Below, piece after piece: positions 26,598-36,124 of a DNA stretch of 64,000 nucleotides. The stretch's first letter is position 1, and each line of letters starts with the position of its first letter. The translations under genes and the position numbers were made by a program. The stretch lies in contig NZ_JAQBNR010000062.1 in assembly GCF_028288465.1 (NCBI RefSeq), positions 17,762 through 81,761 on the forward strand. The letters run 5' to 3'. The notes beneath the pieces were generated by a model. It saw only the letters and a list, made by a program, of their open reading frames with translations. It ran no database searches and was not told where the DNA came from. This DNA is from Ferruginibacter sp. (GTDB taxonomy: Bacteria > Bacteroidota > Bacteroidia > Chitinophagales > Chitinophagaceae).

Positions 26598-28535
26598 ATG
26601 AAAAAGATTATACTAAGCATCAGTTACTTTATTGCAGGTGTATTTCTTGTAAAGGCGCAGGTTTTATATGGAACGACGGCTCGTGGTGGCAACGAGGGCG
26701 CAGGGGCTATTATAAAATTCACTCCTTCGGCAAACAGTTTGATGCCAATTCATTCTTTTTCGTACAATAATACAGACTCCGGCTTTTCTGAAACAGGTAT
26801 AACGCCCTCCGGCAAATTAGTCAGGGCAAAAGACGGGAAACTATATGGAATGACAGAAACCGGGGGACGAAACAATCGAGGTGTAATATATTCTTTTGAT
26901 CTAAAAACTTTCGCCACAACCAGGTTAGTTGATTTTGGCAAAGACGAAGGAATGTATACCGAGGGTACTGGCGGTAAACCACAGGGGAGTCTTTTTGAAG
27001 CTAACGATGGAAAATTATATGGAATGGCAATGGGGGGAGGGCACTACGGTGCCGGGGTTATCTTTTCCTTCAATCCGGCAGACACAGCTTATCAAATTTT
27101 GATGCGTTTTACGGATTTCTATACTGTAGTGCCAAACTCACTGCACACTATTGTAAACGGTGGAAATCCCGCTGGCAGCCTTATGCAGGCAACCAACGGG
27201 AAATTGTACGGCATGAATCAAACCGGAGGACAATACAATTACTATGGGGTACTATTTGAATTCGATTTGTTGACTGCCACTTTTAAAAAACTTGTTGATT
27301 TTGATTATACCAATGGTTCCCGCCCTTTGGGTAATCTGGTACAGGCATCTGATGGCAAATTGTATGGATTGACTATAAATGGTGGCATTTATGGCAATGG
27401 AGTCATTTTCGCATATGATCCGCCCAGTTCAAAATATACGAAACTGAAGGATTTTAATGATGCAGAAGGAAGTTATCCTTTTGGTAGTCTGATAAAAGCA
27501 AAAGACGGGAAATTATATGGCACAACATCCAAGGGAGGAGATTATGGGTCAGGGGTTATTTTTAACTTCGACCCACTTAGTTCCAGGTATGAAAAAATTG
27601 TCAGTTTTACTGGTTTAGACGGCGCTTTCCCGGGAGGAGACTTTATGGAAGGCAGTGATGGAAAATTATATGGGATGACATCGCTTGGTGGTATACGTGA
27701 TTCAGGCGTCGTTTTTTCCTTTGATCCGGCTACCTCTTCCTTCAAAAAAATCGCTGACTTTAATGGTAATAATGGTGCCAATCCTGGTATGGGTTCCGCA
27801 TTCATTGAAGTTAATGAATGCACTGCCGACAACATCTATTACCGCGATGCAGACAACGATGGCTATGGAAATTTAAATGATTCAATAAAAGCATGCAGCC
27901 AACCCGCAGACTACGTAAAAAACAACACTGATTGCAATGATAACAATCCAGCCATTCACTCACCAGTAACCTATTTCCGCGATGCCGATAGTGATGGCTT
28001 TGGAGATGCCAGTCACCCCATCAGTGTTTGTGAATCCATCCCACCTGCCGGTTATGTAACCAACAATTATGATTGCGAAGATAACAAACGTCCAGGCAAT
28101 GGCAGGGATGAAATGGTGGCCATGTGCCATAACGGAAAAGAGCAGTGTACAAAAGTAAAAGAGATCAACAAAAAGCTGCAGCAAGGCTGGACGTTAGGAC
28201 CATGCAACAACGCATCCGGAACAGGTAACGATAACCTAGTGGCAAAGAACCATTCCTTTAAAGGTGGTTATAAGTTCATTAATTATCCCAATCCGTTTAC
28301 ATCCACCTGTACAATACAATATGAGCTTCCCTTTGATAGTAAGATTTCCATAAAAGTATATGACGTATTGGGAAGACCGGTGGCGGTATTGGTAAATGAC
28401 AACAAAAAAGCAGGCGTATATACTATCGATATTAATGCAGGTAATTTGAATAAGGGCTTGCTGTTACTGAAAATAATTGCCACATCAAATGAACAACAGT
28501 TTGAACAAACCAATAAGCTGGTGCTGATGAAATAA
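26598..28535 (+). CDS. Secreted GloVer-repeat protein with T9SS sorting domain
   Basis: A 645-residue surface or secreted protein with a signal peptide ending near VKAQ. Residues about 20-410 contain seven copies of a roughly 50-residue repeat with the signature DGKLYGMTxxGG followed by GVIFSFDP, the GloVer (glycine/leucine/valine-rich, choice-of-anchor) repeat, probably a beta-propeller-like array. Residues about 412-545 hold two calcium-binding-like segments (YYRDADNDGYGN, YFRDADSDGFGD) with surrounding cysteines, of the MopE/thrombospondin-type-3 kind. The C-terminal 80 residues are a type IX secretion sorting domain (NYPNPFTSTCTIQYELP, IKVYDVLGRPVAVL, NKGLLLLKI), so export is through T9SS, encoded elsewhere. 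Confidence 0.88.
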   Translation: MKKIILSISYFIAGVFLVKAQVLYGTTARGGNEGAGAIIKFTPSANSLMPIHSFSYNNTDSGFSETGITPSGKLVRAKDGKLYGMTETGGRNNRGVIYSFDLKTFATTRLVDFGKDEGMYTEGTGGKPQGSLFEANDGKLYGMAMGGGHYGAGVIFSFNPADTAYQILMRFTDFYTVVPNSLHTIVNGGNPAGSLMQATNGKLYGMNQTGGQYNYYGVLFEFDLLTATFKKLVDFDYTNGSRPLGNLVQASDGKLYGLTINGGIYGNGVIFAYDPPSSKYTKLKDFNDAEGSYPFGSLIKAKDGKLYGTTSKGGDYGSGVIFNFDPLSSRYEKIVSFTGLDGAFPGGDFMEGSDGKLYGMTSLGGIRDSGVVFSFDPATSSFKKIADFNGNNGANPGMGSAFIEVNECTADNIYYRDADNDGYGNLNDSIKACSQPADYVKNNTDCNDNNPAIHSPVTYFRDADSDGFGDASHPISVCESIPPAGYVTNNYDCEDNKRPGNGRDEMVAMCHNGKEQCTKVKEINKKLQQGWTLGPCNNASGTGNDNLVAKNHSFKGGYKFINYPNPFTSTCTIQYELPFDSKISIKVYDVLGRPVAVLVNDNKKAGVYTIDINAGNLNKGLLLLKIIATSNEQQFEQTNKLVLMK

Positions 28536-28551
28536 ATATTCATTTTCTGGC

Positions 28552-28589
28552 AAAGCCGCTATTTCAAAATTTGAAATTGCGACTTTTTT
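28552..28589 (+). terminator. Rho-independent terminator after the GloVer gene
   Basis: An inverted repeat built around ATTTCA AAAT TTGAAAT with outer AAAGCCGC / GCGACTTT, followed by a T run. Confidence 0.6.
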
Positions 28590-28800
28590 ATTTCGTTAAC
28601 AAAAAAAAACAATGTCGCATTGTTAAAAAAATCATTCTTTCAATTCTATCATCTAATCGTAAAATCAGTCTTAATAAATGGATGCATCTGGTGAGTCCCT
28701 GAAAGCTTTTTGCGATAATATTACCAGGCGAAAATCACTTGTTCGCCCAATCGCTTTGATCATTATATTTACAGGCCAATTGCCATAAAATATAATAACG

Positions 28801-29814
28801 ATGGAAGCCTTACAACTAATATTCAACGAACTGATTTCATTTTTAGGAATCAACGCCTGGTTGCAAATGTTTAAATCAGGAGATTACAGTTCACTATCTA
28901 CCCTGGATGGATTTACATCGGCCATGGGGCCACTGATTCCATTTTTACTGTTGTTCGAAATTATAAGGGGATTAATTTTTAAAAGATTTACCGGAGGTGT
29001 TTACAAGGTTAACTTTTTCATCTTTATTTTCAATCGCTTTACCGGCAGGTTTATTTCCATCGCGGCAGTTGCCTTTTGTATTGGCTTATTTGAAAAATAT
29101 GCCCCGTTCAAAAGTACTTTTACCTGGTATTGGTTAATATATGGCTACATCGTTTGGGAACTGGCGCATTTCGTTTACCATTATCTCGCCCATAAAGTAA
29201 GGTTGTTCTGGTGTTTGCATTCTACCCACCACGTACCTGATGCCATGAATCTTTCAGTAACCTATGCCCATTTTTTTCTTGAAGGGCCTTATGCAGATGT
29301 CATCCGCACTTCTATCTGTATCATTCTGGGCGTACATCCTGCCTTGCTTTTTTTTATTATGTTTATTGACGGCACCTGGGGCGCACTGATTCATGTGGGT
29401 GAAAATATTATTAAGGATGGCCGGCTTGGTTTTTTAAACCGGATTATATTAACGCCCTCCCACCATCGTGTTCATCATGCCAGAAATCCATTGTATATGG
29501 ATACCAACTTTTGTAACCTGCTCAATATCTGGGACAGAATATTTGGTACGTTACGACATGAAAGAGAAGATATGCCTCCCGAATATGGCATTACCCGCCC
29601 GATAAATCCCCATAACTTTTGGGATGCTTATTTTGGTGAAATTGTTTGTCTTGCAAAAGATGTTTACCATGCCCCTGGGATAAAAAATAAACTGGCCTAT
29701 ATTTTTATGGCGCCAGGCTGGAGCCATACAGGAGATCATAAAACGGCCAAAATTGTAAAGCGACAATACATGCAAACAAAGCAACCTCTTTCTGCTGCTA
29801 CCATCAAAAATTAG
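28801..29814 (+). CDS. Sterol desaturase / fatty-acid hydroxylase family protein
   Basis: A 337-residue membrane enzyme with the eight-histidine di-iron signature of this superfamily: HFVYH (His123, His127), LHSTHH (His140, His143, His144) and SHHRVHH (His221, His222, His225, His226). About four to five transmembrane helices surround them. Family enzymes hydroxylate or desaturate sterols, fatty acids, carotenoids or alkylglycerols with O2; the substrate is not determinable. The last 60 residues are soluble (PPEYGITRPINPHNFWDAYFG region). Confidence 0.88.
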   Translation: MEALQLIFNELISFLGINAWLQMFKSGDYSSLSTLDGFTSAMGPLIPFLLLFEIIRGLIFKRFTGGVYKVNFFIFIFNRFTGRFISIAAVAFCIGLFEKYAPFKSTFTWYWLIYGYIVWELAHFVYHYLAHKVRLFWCLHSTHHVPDAMNLSVTYAHFFLEGPYADVIRTSICIILGVHPALLFFIMFIDGTWGALIHVGENIIKDGRLGFLNRIILTPSHHRVHHARNPLYMDTNFCNLLNIWDRIFGTLRHEREDMPPEYGITRPINPHNFWDAYFGEIVCLAKDVYHAPGIKNKLAYIFMAPGWSHTGDHKTAKIVKRQYMQTKQPLSAATIKN

Positions 29815-29989
29815 TGCGACAGATTTCAATGGCCTGTTCACCATTCAATAAACGGAAATGCCACTGCGCCAGAAGAGGCAACCATTTTATGCCTCTGTAA
29901 AATCTGCCTTGAATCACAGCACTGAGTATCGCCAGTAGCAATAGCATTTAAATTCGTTACCTTCGCCGCCGTTAAAAATAACTGTTACT

Positions 29990-30574
29990 ATGAGTTTTGA
30001 AAAAGAGTTACAAAAAAGAAGTGGCGAGAAATGCGAATTGTGTGGATCTTCAGATGCCAATACAGCTTATGCGGTTCCCTCAAGCCCCGGCAATAAAGCA
30101 GCTCATCATATATGGGTGTGCCCTACCTGCTTACAGCAAATGGAAAACATTGAAACAGCAGATGCCAATCACTGGCGTTGCCTGAATGATAGCATCTGGA
30201 GCGAAGAGCCTGCTGTAAAAGTAGTTTCATGGCGCATGTTGCATAAATTAAAACAACTAGACTGGGTGCCAGATTTACTGGACATTGCTTACCTGGAAGA
30301 AGAAACATTGGAATGGGCCAAAGCATCTGGTGATGATAAAGATCCTGATGATATTGTGAAGCATGTAGACTGCTATGGCGCTTTATTACACAATGGGGAT
30401 AACGTTGTATTGATTAAAAGCCTCGATGTAAAAGGAGCAACTTTTAGTGCCAAAGTAGGTACTGTTGTGCGTAAAATTCATTTGGTGGAAGATAATCCCG
30501 AACAAATAGAAGGCAGGGTAAACGATTCAATGATTGTGATATTGACCAAATATGTAAAAAAATCTGCGAACTAA
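29990..30574 (+). CDS. PhnA-domain protein
   Basis: A 194-residue cytoplasmic protein. The N-terminal zinc-ribbon-like part has two Cys pairs, CELCGSS and CPTC, and the C-terminal PhnA domain has VKHVDCYGALLHNGDNVVLI, KSLDVKGATFSAKVGTVVR and EGRVNDSMIVILTKYVKK. PhnA was named from the E. coli phosphonate gene region, but its real function is unsettled. There is a one-mismatch -7 box TACCTTCG at 29958-29965. No other phosphonate genes are adjacent. Confidence 0.9.
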   Translation: MSFEKELQKRSGEKCELCGSSDANTAYAVPSSPGNKAAHHIWVCPTCLQQMENIETADANHWRCLNDSIWSEEPAVKVVSWRMLHKLKQLDWVPDLLDIAYLEEETLEWAKASGDDKDPDDIVKHVDCYGALLHNGDNVVLIKSLDVKGATFSAKVGTVVRKIHLVEDNPEQIEGRVNDSMIVILTKYVKKSAN

Positions 30575-30682
30575 ATTGTACATCCATAAAATGCTTGTTA
30601 CATAATTCCACCAGTATTAATGACAAAATTTAAAACTAACTTTAACCTTTCAACCCTGAAACATTATATTTAAAATAAGCAT

Positions 30683-31993
30683 GTGATTAAAAATATTTTT
30701 TTATTCATTTGTAGTTTGCTTTTTCATTCTTTACAACTACTGGCACAAACAGATCCATTTTCAGGTACCTGGCAAATGGTATATTCCCCGGATGCAATTA
30801 TGCCCGGTATAAAATTTCAGTTACAGATTGGACCTTCTCAGCAGAATATTTTATATCCTGCACATATCTTCATCAGCTGCGATAGTTTTTTTGCTGAATA
30901 TGATTTATTGCTGGCAAAAAAAAATATCCGGGAAGTAGGTATCAGTAAAAATAAATTTCCTCGTGTTCAAAGGCCATTCGGATTAAAAGACCGGACTCTT
31001 TTTTTGACCGGCAGCTTCGATCTTAGCAAAGATTTAAAAGGGGCTCCAGTCTTAAATTTCTTGCGCATTCACTCCAAACAAAAAGATATTATTGCCACAA
31101 CAGAAGTAAATTCGGATAGCGCAAAATTGGTGGCAAAACTTAAACATTTTTTAGGTGATGAAGACATCAGCTTAAAAAAAATCAGCAGCATTCCCTGGCA
31201 TAGTGAAAATTCGGATGATATACTTGAACCGGCTCTGTCGCCCACGTATTTTGGTTTAAAGGATACTGTGTATTTACCCACCCGCGATGGTGTTGTTAAT
31301 TTTTCAGGAATCAAAAAAAGAAAAAATGATCGTGTATCCGTTACATTAAATGGTATTGTAATTTTTGATAAAATTGATATAGAAAAGAAGACACAGCAAT
31401 CCGATATCCTGCTACGCCCAGGAGTGAATATCCTTACTTTTTTTGCTGATAATTTTGGTAATGATTTACCAAATAGCAGCCGGCTGAATCTTGAATTTGG
31501 CAATAAAAAATTCGCACTTGATTTCGCAAATAGAAAAGACAGTGCTGCAATATTTATTGCTGTTAAATTAATTTGCGATCCCGATAAATCAAAAGACAGG
31601 TATTTTGCTGAATACCCGCAATCGGGCCCGGAAAGCTTATTGAAAAAAGATGAAAAACTGGTGGGGGGTATTAAATCCGTAAAACAACAACTAACCCTTG
31701 CCATTTGGGATGAAGTGATTGATGACGGAGACACGGTATCAATTAAAATAAATAATGAATGGTTAATTAAAGGTTGCCCGGTAAAAAAAACGCCTAAGTT
31801 TATTACCGTAACATTGCAACCCGGTCCAAACACCATCACCTTTTTAGCCGACAATCTTGGCTCCATTCCACCCAATACTTCAGTACTGGAAATTATCGAT
31901 GGCAAGCGGAGAAAATCTTATGAAATGGAAAGTAACCCCGGTGAAAAAAATCTCATCAAAATATTTTACGACAGTGGTACGCCGATAAAATAG
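30683..31993 (+). CDS. Secreted protein with duplicated beta-sandwich-like domain
   Basis: A 436-residue protein from GTG with a signal peptide ending near LLAQ. Residues about 22-200 are a unique region starting FSGTWQM. Two related modules follow: residues about 215-293 and 348-428. Each has the pattern D-x-VS-x-x-NG/NN, then PG-x-N-x-(L/I)TF-x-ADN-x-G, PN(T)S-x-L-x-(L/I) and a terminal hydrophobic strand (compare ILTFFADNFGNDLPNSSRL with TITFLADNLGSIPPNTSVL). I do not know a named function; modules of this pattern occur in secreted Bacteroidota proteins. A long antisense open frame here is an artefact: the plus frame has the signal peptide and the internal repeat. Confidence 0.75.
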   Translation: MIKNIFLFICSLLFHSLQLLAQTDPFSGTWQMVYSPDAIMPGIKFQLQIGPSQQNILYPAHIFISCDSFFAEYDLLLAKKNIREVGISKNKFPRVQRPFGLKDRTLFLTGSFDLSKDLKGAPVLNFLRIHSKQKDIIATTEVNSDSAKLVAKLKHFLGDEDISLKKISSIPWHSENSDDILEPALSPTYFGLKDTVYLPTRDGVVNFSGIKKRKNDRVSVTLNGIVIFDKIDIEKKTQQSDILLRPGVNILTFFADNFGNDLPNSSRLNLEFGNKKFALDFANRKDSAAIFIAVKLICDPDKSKDRYFAEYPQSGPESLLKKDEKLVGGIKSVKQQLTLAIWDEVIDDGDTVSIKINNEWLIKGCPVKKTPKFITVTLQPGPNTITFLADNLGSIPPNTSVLEIIDGKRRKSYEMESNPGEKNLIKIFYDSGTPIK

Positions 31994-32040
31994 TACAACG
32001 TTAATGCTTGCCTGAATATACAAATGGAATTGAATTTACA

Positions 32041-32072
32041 ATAAAGCGCCCTGTATACTAAGGGCGCTTTAT
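32041..32072. terminator. Bidirectional hairpin terminator
   Basis: Perfect 12-bp arms ATAAAGCGCCCT and AGGGCGCTTTAT with an 8-base loop between the convergent hypothetical gene and the DUF1080 gene. Confidence 0.85.
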
Positions 32073-32108
32073 TGTAATCACTAAAACGAGTATCAATTAT
32101 GCATCCGC

Positions 32109-33083
32109 TTATTTACCTGGTGTAATCAAAATATTGCGGTATTCAATGGTGCCATGATCTCCCTGCAACATGATTGGCCCGGGTTCACCTTCATTGCTAT
32201 CTAAAGCTCCACCTGTAACCCCGGGAATATCCTGCCTGCAAATAACTTCCACTCCATTTGCTACCAGTGATACGGTTCTTCCCACCAATGTTACATCATA
32301 GCTTTGCCATTCGCCGGGCGCTTTTGCCACCATTTGCAACGGTGCGATAAAGCCATAAATGGCACCCAAATAATCTTTCAAAGGTTCCATGCCTTTATTG
32401 TCCGCCACCTGTATTTCATAACGTCCCCGCAGGTAAACCCCACTGTTGCTTTCTGCCGGGTATCTAAATTCAATGTGCAGTTTAAAGTCATTAAATTTTT
32501 GGTCGCTGATAAAATTTGATCCCGGGCGGGGGCTGCTTAAAACGCCATTTTTTACCTGCCATTGATTTTCACCTTCTGTATGCCAGCCTTTTAAATCAGT
32601 GCCCGAAAAAAGCTTTACCTGCTTTCCCCAAACAGGCTGTTTTGTTCTTCTTAAATCGGGCGCTCTTACGCCAGTCCAGTTATGGCTTTTACCATTGGCT
32701 CCAATAATGGTACCTGCTAATTTGCCGTCTTGCAATGTGCCTTCAACAACAATGTCCCTGTCTTCCGGCTCCCATTGTGGCGGCAACGTAAAGCTTATTT
32801 TCCCATCTTTAAAATTTACTCTTGAAACAGGCCTCGCACTGCCGCCCGCTCCAACAAATGATCCAGTGAGCATATGCAAACCGGAGTGCCTCACTTCCAG
32901 CCAGGACGGAACTGATTTGCCATCCATATCAACGGTAAGGTCCCACCTTCCTTCAATAGCAGGATCTGCAGCTGGATGATTGTTATTTGCCTTTGCGGTA
33001 GTTACCACCAGCAGCAACACCGCCAGTTGTAATAAACGCTTAATTGAAAATGGACGATTGACGCTCTTCCTGTTTTTTTTCAT
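32109..33083 (-). CDS. DUF1080 (3-keto-disaccharide hydrolase) family protein
   Basis: A 324-residue secreted protein with a signal peptide ending near TAKA. Residues about 40-145 form a preceding small beta domain (IEGRWDLTVDMDGKSVPSW..., GKLAGTIIGANG). The DUF1080/LamG-like jelly-roll occupies about 155-322: VKLFSGTDLKGWH, LHIEFRYPAESNSGVYLRG, GEWQSYDVTLVGRTVSLVANG and the terminal IEYRNILITPGK. DUF1080 members include 3-keto-glycoside hydrolases that cleave oxidised disaccharides. Location is periplasmic or extracellular. Confidence 0.87.
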   Translation of the reverse strand: MKKNRKSVNRPFSIKRLLQLAVLLLVVTTAKANNNHPAADPAIEGRWDLTVDMDGKSVPSWLEVRHSGLHMLTGSFVGAGGSARPVSRVNFKDGKISFTLPPQWEPEDRDIVVEGTLQDGKLAGTIIGANGKSHNWTGVRAPDLRRTKQPVWGKQVKLFSGTDLKGWHTEGENQWQVKNGVLSSPRPGSNFISDQKFNDFKLHIEFRYPAESNSGVYLRGRYEIQVADNKGMEPLKDYLGAIYGFIAPLQMVAKAPGEWQSYDVTLVGRTVSLVANGVEVICRQDIPGVTGGALDSNEGEPGPIMLQGDHGTIEYRNILITPGK

Positions 33084-33296
33084 ATGACTTTTTTGTTTTA
33101 AAATGAAATGGTGAAATAATGATCGTTTGTTCAGAATAATAATAAAATTTAAATGCTGACTAACCGTTTACAAAGTAAAGAAATAACAAGGTACAAATAT
33201 GTATCTATGGAGAACCTTTCACTGTATTGTTTGCCGGTCGTAATCCAATGGAGGGCATTTCACAAAGTTGTTTTGTAATGGACACCAAAGCCAGGT

Positions 33297-34760
33297 TTAC
33301 AGTTTCGGGCATTCCAGGCTTTGCCTTGATCTCCTTGATCCCCGTTCTGCACTTCCGCCTTCTGATCCATCACGATTTTTACCCGGCCGTATGGTGAGCG
33401 CCAGGTAAAAACCACCAGACTGTATTTTATTTTTTGAAACGATATTGGCCAGGTTATGCGATCCCAATAATAACGGCCCTGCTTTAAAAGCGGCTCCCAG
33501 CCACAATTGCTTCTGATTGTTTAATTGAAGGGGTAGATACGCTCCCCAGGTTTTTGTTTCCCAACGGGGAGTTAAAGCCACCAGGTTCATGTCTTTTATA
33601 TATCTGATTTGTTTTGGCACCAGGGGAAAAACCGGCACCGTCAGTTCTCCATTTAAATAAAAGTTATTTGCAAGATGCTGATCAACATTGATGATAACAC
33701 GTGCAGGCTGATAAATATTAAATAACCCGGCTAAAGTGGTAAATGAAGCTGCTACCGTTTTTAAACCGTTATTAAAATCATCGGTCGAATTAATATTAAA
33801 AAAAGCATTTGATACGGCTGTATCACTCATGTTTGGCTTAATGCCGGCAGCATTACTGCTTCTGCTGCTGTAACGGAATTTATTCCGGCCTACATCCATT
33901 AACGAAATGCCGATTTTTGTGCGGTAGGTAAAATCATTCCCCTCTTCTCCAGCTTCGTCATCCAATAGAGTATATTCAAGTCCCGCATCAGCACTTATGC
34001 CCGCCATGGTATGTTGAAAAAAACTCTTTCTGTTGGCAGAAGCGGACCGGTTACTGTCGATTTCATCAAAGTTAGAAGAATACCCATATTGAACATTTCC
34101 CCCGGTTACCTGATAGCCCGCGGTATTACCGGCAGGTATATAATTTAAGCCCGTTGCGCTAACATACTCGCCGGCCAATGCACGATTTATTTTCAACGTT
34201 AGACCTGCCGTTAAAATTCGTCTATCGTCACTGTAGATAGTGCGTGCGTAGGTCCCATATAGTTCCGCCCAGGAACTACCCCTTGATTCGCCTGATAAGG
34301 GCAGGCGACCATTATTGATTTTCATAAAATCCTGCAGACGTTGAGTAGTATCCTGCCAGTTAACCTGCGATGTAGTTGCATAAACATAGCTTCGGATATT
34401 GGCACCAAAAGCAATTGCCGATGCGTTGTTCAGATTTATCCTTGCATTAAAAAGGCGTATATTCTGGTTTGTAAATGCAAACCTTTTTTTTGTGCCGTTT
34501 TCGCCGACTAGCTTTGCTTTTGACGGAGCTGAAAGCATGGAATAATTCCTTATGATAAAGGAATTGGTTGTCTCTTTTGTTTGAATTGCAAAAGGTGTAA
34601 TATCCCAGGCAAACGGCACCTCTACAATGGAGGCCGGATTATTTTGGGCACCTAAACTGCCAGCATAACTGGATCCATTGATGGCCTGGTAATTTTGCGC
34701 CTTTAGTGAATTGTATATCAAAAAGAAGTGGAGTATAAAACAGAATTTATTCAAGCGCAT
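33297..34760 (-). CDS. DUF5723-family outer-membrane beta-barrel protein
   Basis: A 487-residue protein (start at the second in-frame ATG, giving a clean signal peptide MRLNKFCFILHFFLIYNSLKA; an upstream ATG at 34805 adds 15 residues). The rest is strand-rich and typical of DUF5723, a Bacteroidota family of predicted outer-membrane barrels related to PorV/porin-like proteins: QAINGSSYAGSLGAQNNPAS near the N-terminus, ARTIYSDDRRILTAGLTLKI and ITLTPRW-like strands. The last 25 residues are unusual, rich in Gly, Ser, Arg and Glu (GSEGGSAERGSRRS), and look like low-complexity extension beyond the final strand. Function unknown. Confidence 0.8.
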   Translation of the reverse strand: MRLNKFCFILHFFLIYNSLKAQNYQAINGSSYAGSLGAQNNPASIVEVPFAWDITPFAIQTKETTNSFIIRNYSMLSAPSKAKLVGENGTKKRFAFTNQNIRLFNARINLNNASAIAFGANIRSYVYATTSQVNWQDTTQRLQDFMKINNGRLPLSGESRGSSWAELYGTYARTIYSDDRRILTAGLTLKINRALAGEYVSATGLNYIPAGNTAGYQVTGGNVQYGYSSNFDEIDSNRSASANRKSFFQHTMAGISADAGLEYTLLDDEAGEEGNDFTYRTKIGISLMDVGRNKFRYSSRSSNAAGIKPNMSDTAVSNAFFNINSTDDFNNGLKTVAASFTTLAGLFNIYQPARVIINVDQHLANNFYLNGELTVPVFPLVPKQIRYIKDMNLVALTPRWETKTWGAYLPLQLNNQKQLWLGAAFKAGPLLLGSHNLANIVSKNKIQSGGFYLALTIRPGKNRDGSEGGSAERGSRRSRQSLECPKL

Positions 34761-35058
34761 ATTCAGGCGTAGATAATTAAAATTTTTTATAGCTGGAAGA
34801 TACAATATGTGACAAGCACTATTTTAATGCCATTAAACAAAATTAATTGTTTACTACATTAGATTTTATTAAATTACTACTCACAATGCCTTACCTTATA
34901 TGTGTTTTTAATGTCAGGTACTTTAAAATTGCTAGTCAACAGGACGCTTCATCTCAGTTCAATTCAATATCCATCTAAAAATCTTCCGAAAGCAAAGTAG
35001 TGGTGAAACCGATTAAAATACTTTTTTAAACACTTTTAATAATTAAAAAAAACAAAGT

Positions 35059-35979
35059 ATGGAAATTATTTGCCCCATTTGTAATCAGGGAATGGTTTTA
35101 TTTACCCGCAATAAAGATCTTCAAAAAAATGGCGATCAAAATATATACAGCGCATATGAATGCAACAAATGCAATATTTTGTTTCAATATCCTTTTTGGA
35201 AGCAGGAGGAAACATACCCTTTTTATGAAACTACCTATTATGCCCATACTGATAATTCTATAATATCCAGATCGCTGAGGATTCTGGATTTCTATTTACG
35301 AGATAGTTTTTACAGTAAACTTTTCTCTCCGTTCCTGAAAAAAAAGTTATATCCTTTTTATGATGATATTGTTCAGGCGAAGACCGTTCTGGATATTGGA
35401 TGCGGAAAAGGGTCTTTTTTAGACGTCATGAAAAAACACAATAAAAAAACATATGGCCTTGAACCAAGTGATCAGGCGAGTGCAATTGCGTCTTCAAAGG
35501 GACACACGATGATTACCAAAGAATTCTTTTACTCTGGTAACAAGGAAGTGAAGTTTGATTTGATAACTATGTTTCAGGTAGCTGAACATTTATCTGTACA
35601 GGAAATATTTGATGAAAATATTTTTTTGGTCATGTATGATTCACTTGCAGAAGGTGGCCGGCTTGTGATTGAAACTCCTAACTATGAATGCAACTACGCT
35701 AAAAAATATAAAAGTAACTGGAGAGCTTTGGAAATGCCCAGACATTTGGTAATTTTTTCTCCATCAAGTTTGTCTAAAATATTGAATATGCAGGGGTTTG
35801 CAACTCATGTTTTTACGAGAGTATCTCCCATTGACGTAAGAGAAAGCTTTAAATTACAATTCAGGGAAAACACAATTAGAAATAGACTCAATAAATTTAT
35901 CACCCTTTTGAAAATCGCCATTAATCAAAAAAACAATAGTAGCCTTGTTACTGTAATAGGCCGGAAAAATAGCGAATAG
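35059..35979 (+). CDS. Class I SAM-dependent methyltransferase with N-terminal zinc ribbon
   Basis: A 306-residue protein. Residues 5-42 carry two Cys-x-x-Cys pairs (CPIC, CNKC) like a zinc ribbon. The methyltransferase domain (about 105-235, Methyltransf_23 type) has motif I VLDIGCGKGSFLDVM, an acidic loop GLEPS, and FDLITMFQVAEHL. This combination is common in enzymes that modify sugars or peptides in polysaccharide or secondary-metabolite pathways. No obvious operon partner: rpsA is next but is separated by a terminator-like hairpin and its own promoter. Confidence 0.85.
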   Translation: MEIICPICNQGMVLFTRNKDLQKNGDQNIYSAYECNKCNILFQYPFWKQEETYPFYETTYYAHTDNSIISRSLRILDFYLRDSFYSKLFSPFLKKKLYPFYDDIVQAKTVLDIGCGKGSFLDVMKKHNKKTYGLEPSDQASAIASSKGHTMITKEFFYSGNKEVKFDLITMFQVAEHLSVQEIFDENIFLVMYDSLAEGGRLVIETPNYECNYAKKYKSNWRALEMPRHLVIFSPSSLSKILNMQGFATHVFTRVSPIDVRESFKLQFRENTIRNRLNKFITLLKIAINQKNNSSLVTVIGRKNSE

Positions 35980-36044
35980 GTAACCGATAATTTACTGTGC
36001 ATTAAATTCACTTTTTAGTTGCAAATAGTTTGGGGCTGAAACCC

Positions 36045-36072
36045 CTGAAAAAGCTGGCTTTTCAGCACTTTT
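36045..36072 (+). terminator. Terminator-like hairpin upstream of rpsA
   Basis: CTGAAAAAG and CTTTTCAG pair with a one-base bulge and a 4-base loop, then GCACTTTTTT. It lies after the methyltransferase stop and before the rpsA promoter. Confidence 0.5.
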
Positions 36073-36087
36073 TTCCGTTTAATTTCT

Positions 36088-36095
36088 TACCTTTG
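36088..36095 (+). promoter_or_regulatory. rpsA promoter -7 box
   Basis: TACCTTTG, an exact TAnnTTTG match of the same form used before rpsJ, fusA and rpsL here. It lies 29 bp before the rpsA ATG. Confidence 0.65.
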
Positions 36096-36124
36096 CCCTC
36101 CCGTTAAAAAACCGGGATTATATT

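Noticed and set aside
29874..29896. AGAGGCA/TGCCTCT hairpin between the desaturase and PhnA genes
   Set aside because: Only 7-bp stem and no T run; insufficient for a terminator call.
31069..31905. 278-codon antisense frame on the minus strand
   Set aside because: The plus-strand gene has a signal peptide and an internal duplicated domain; the antisense frame has neither.
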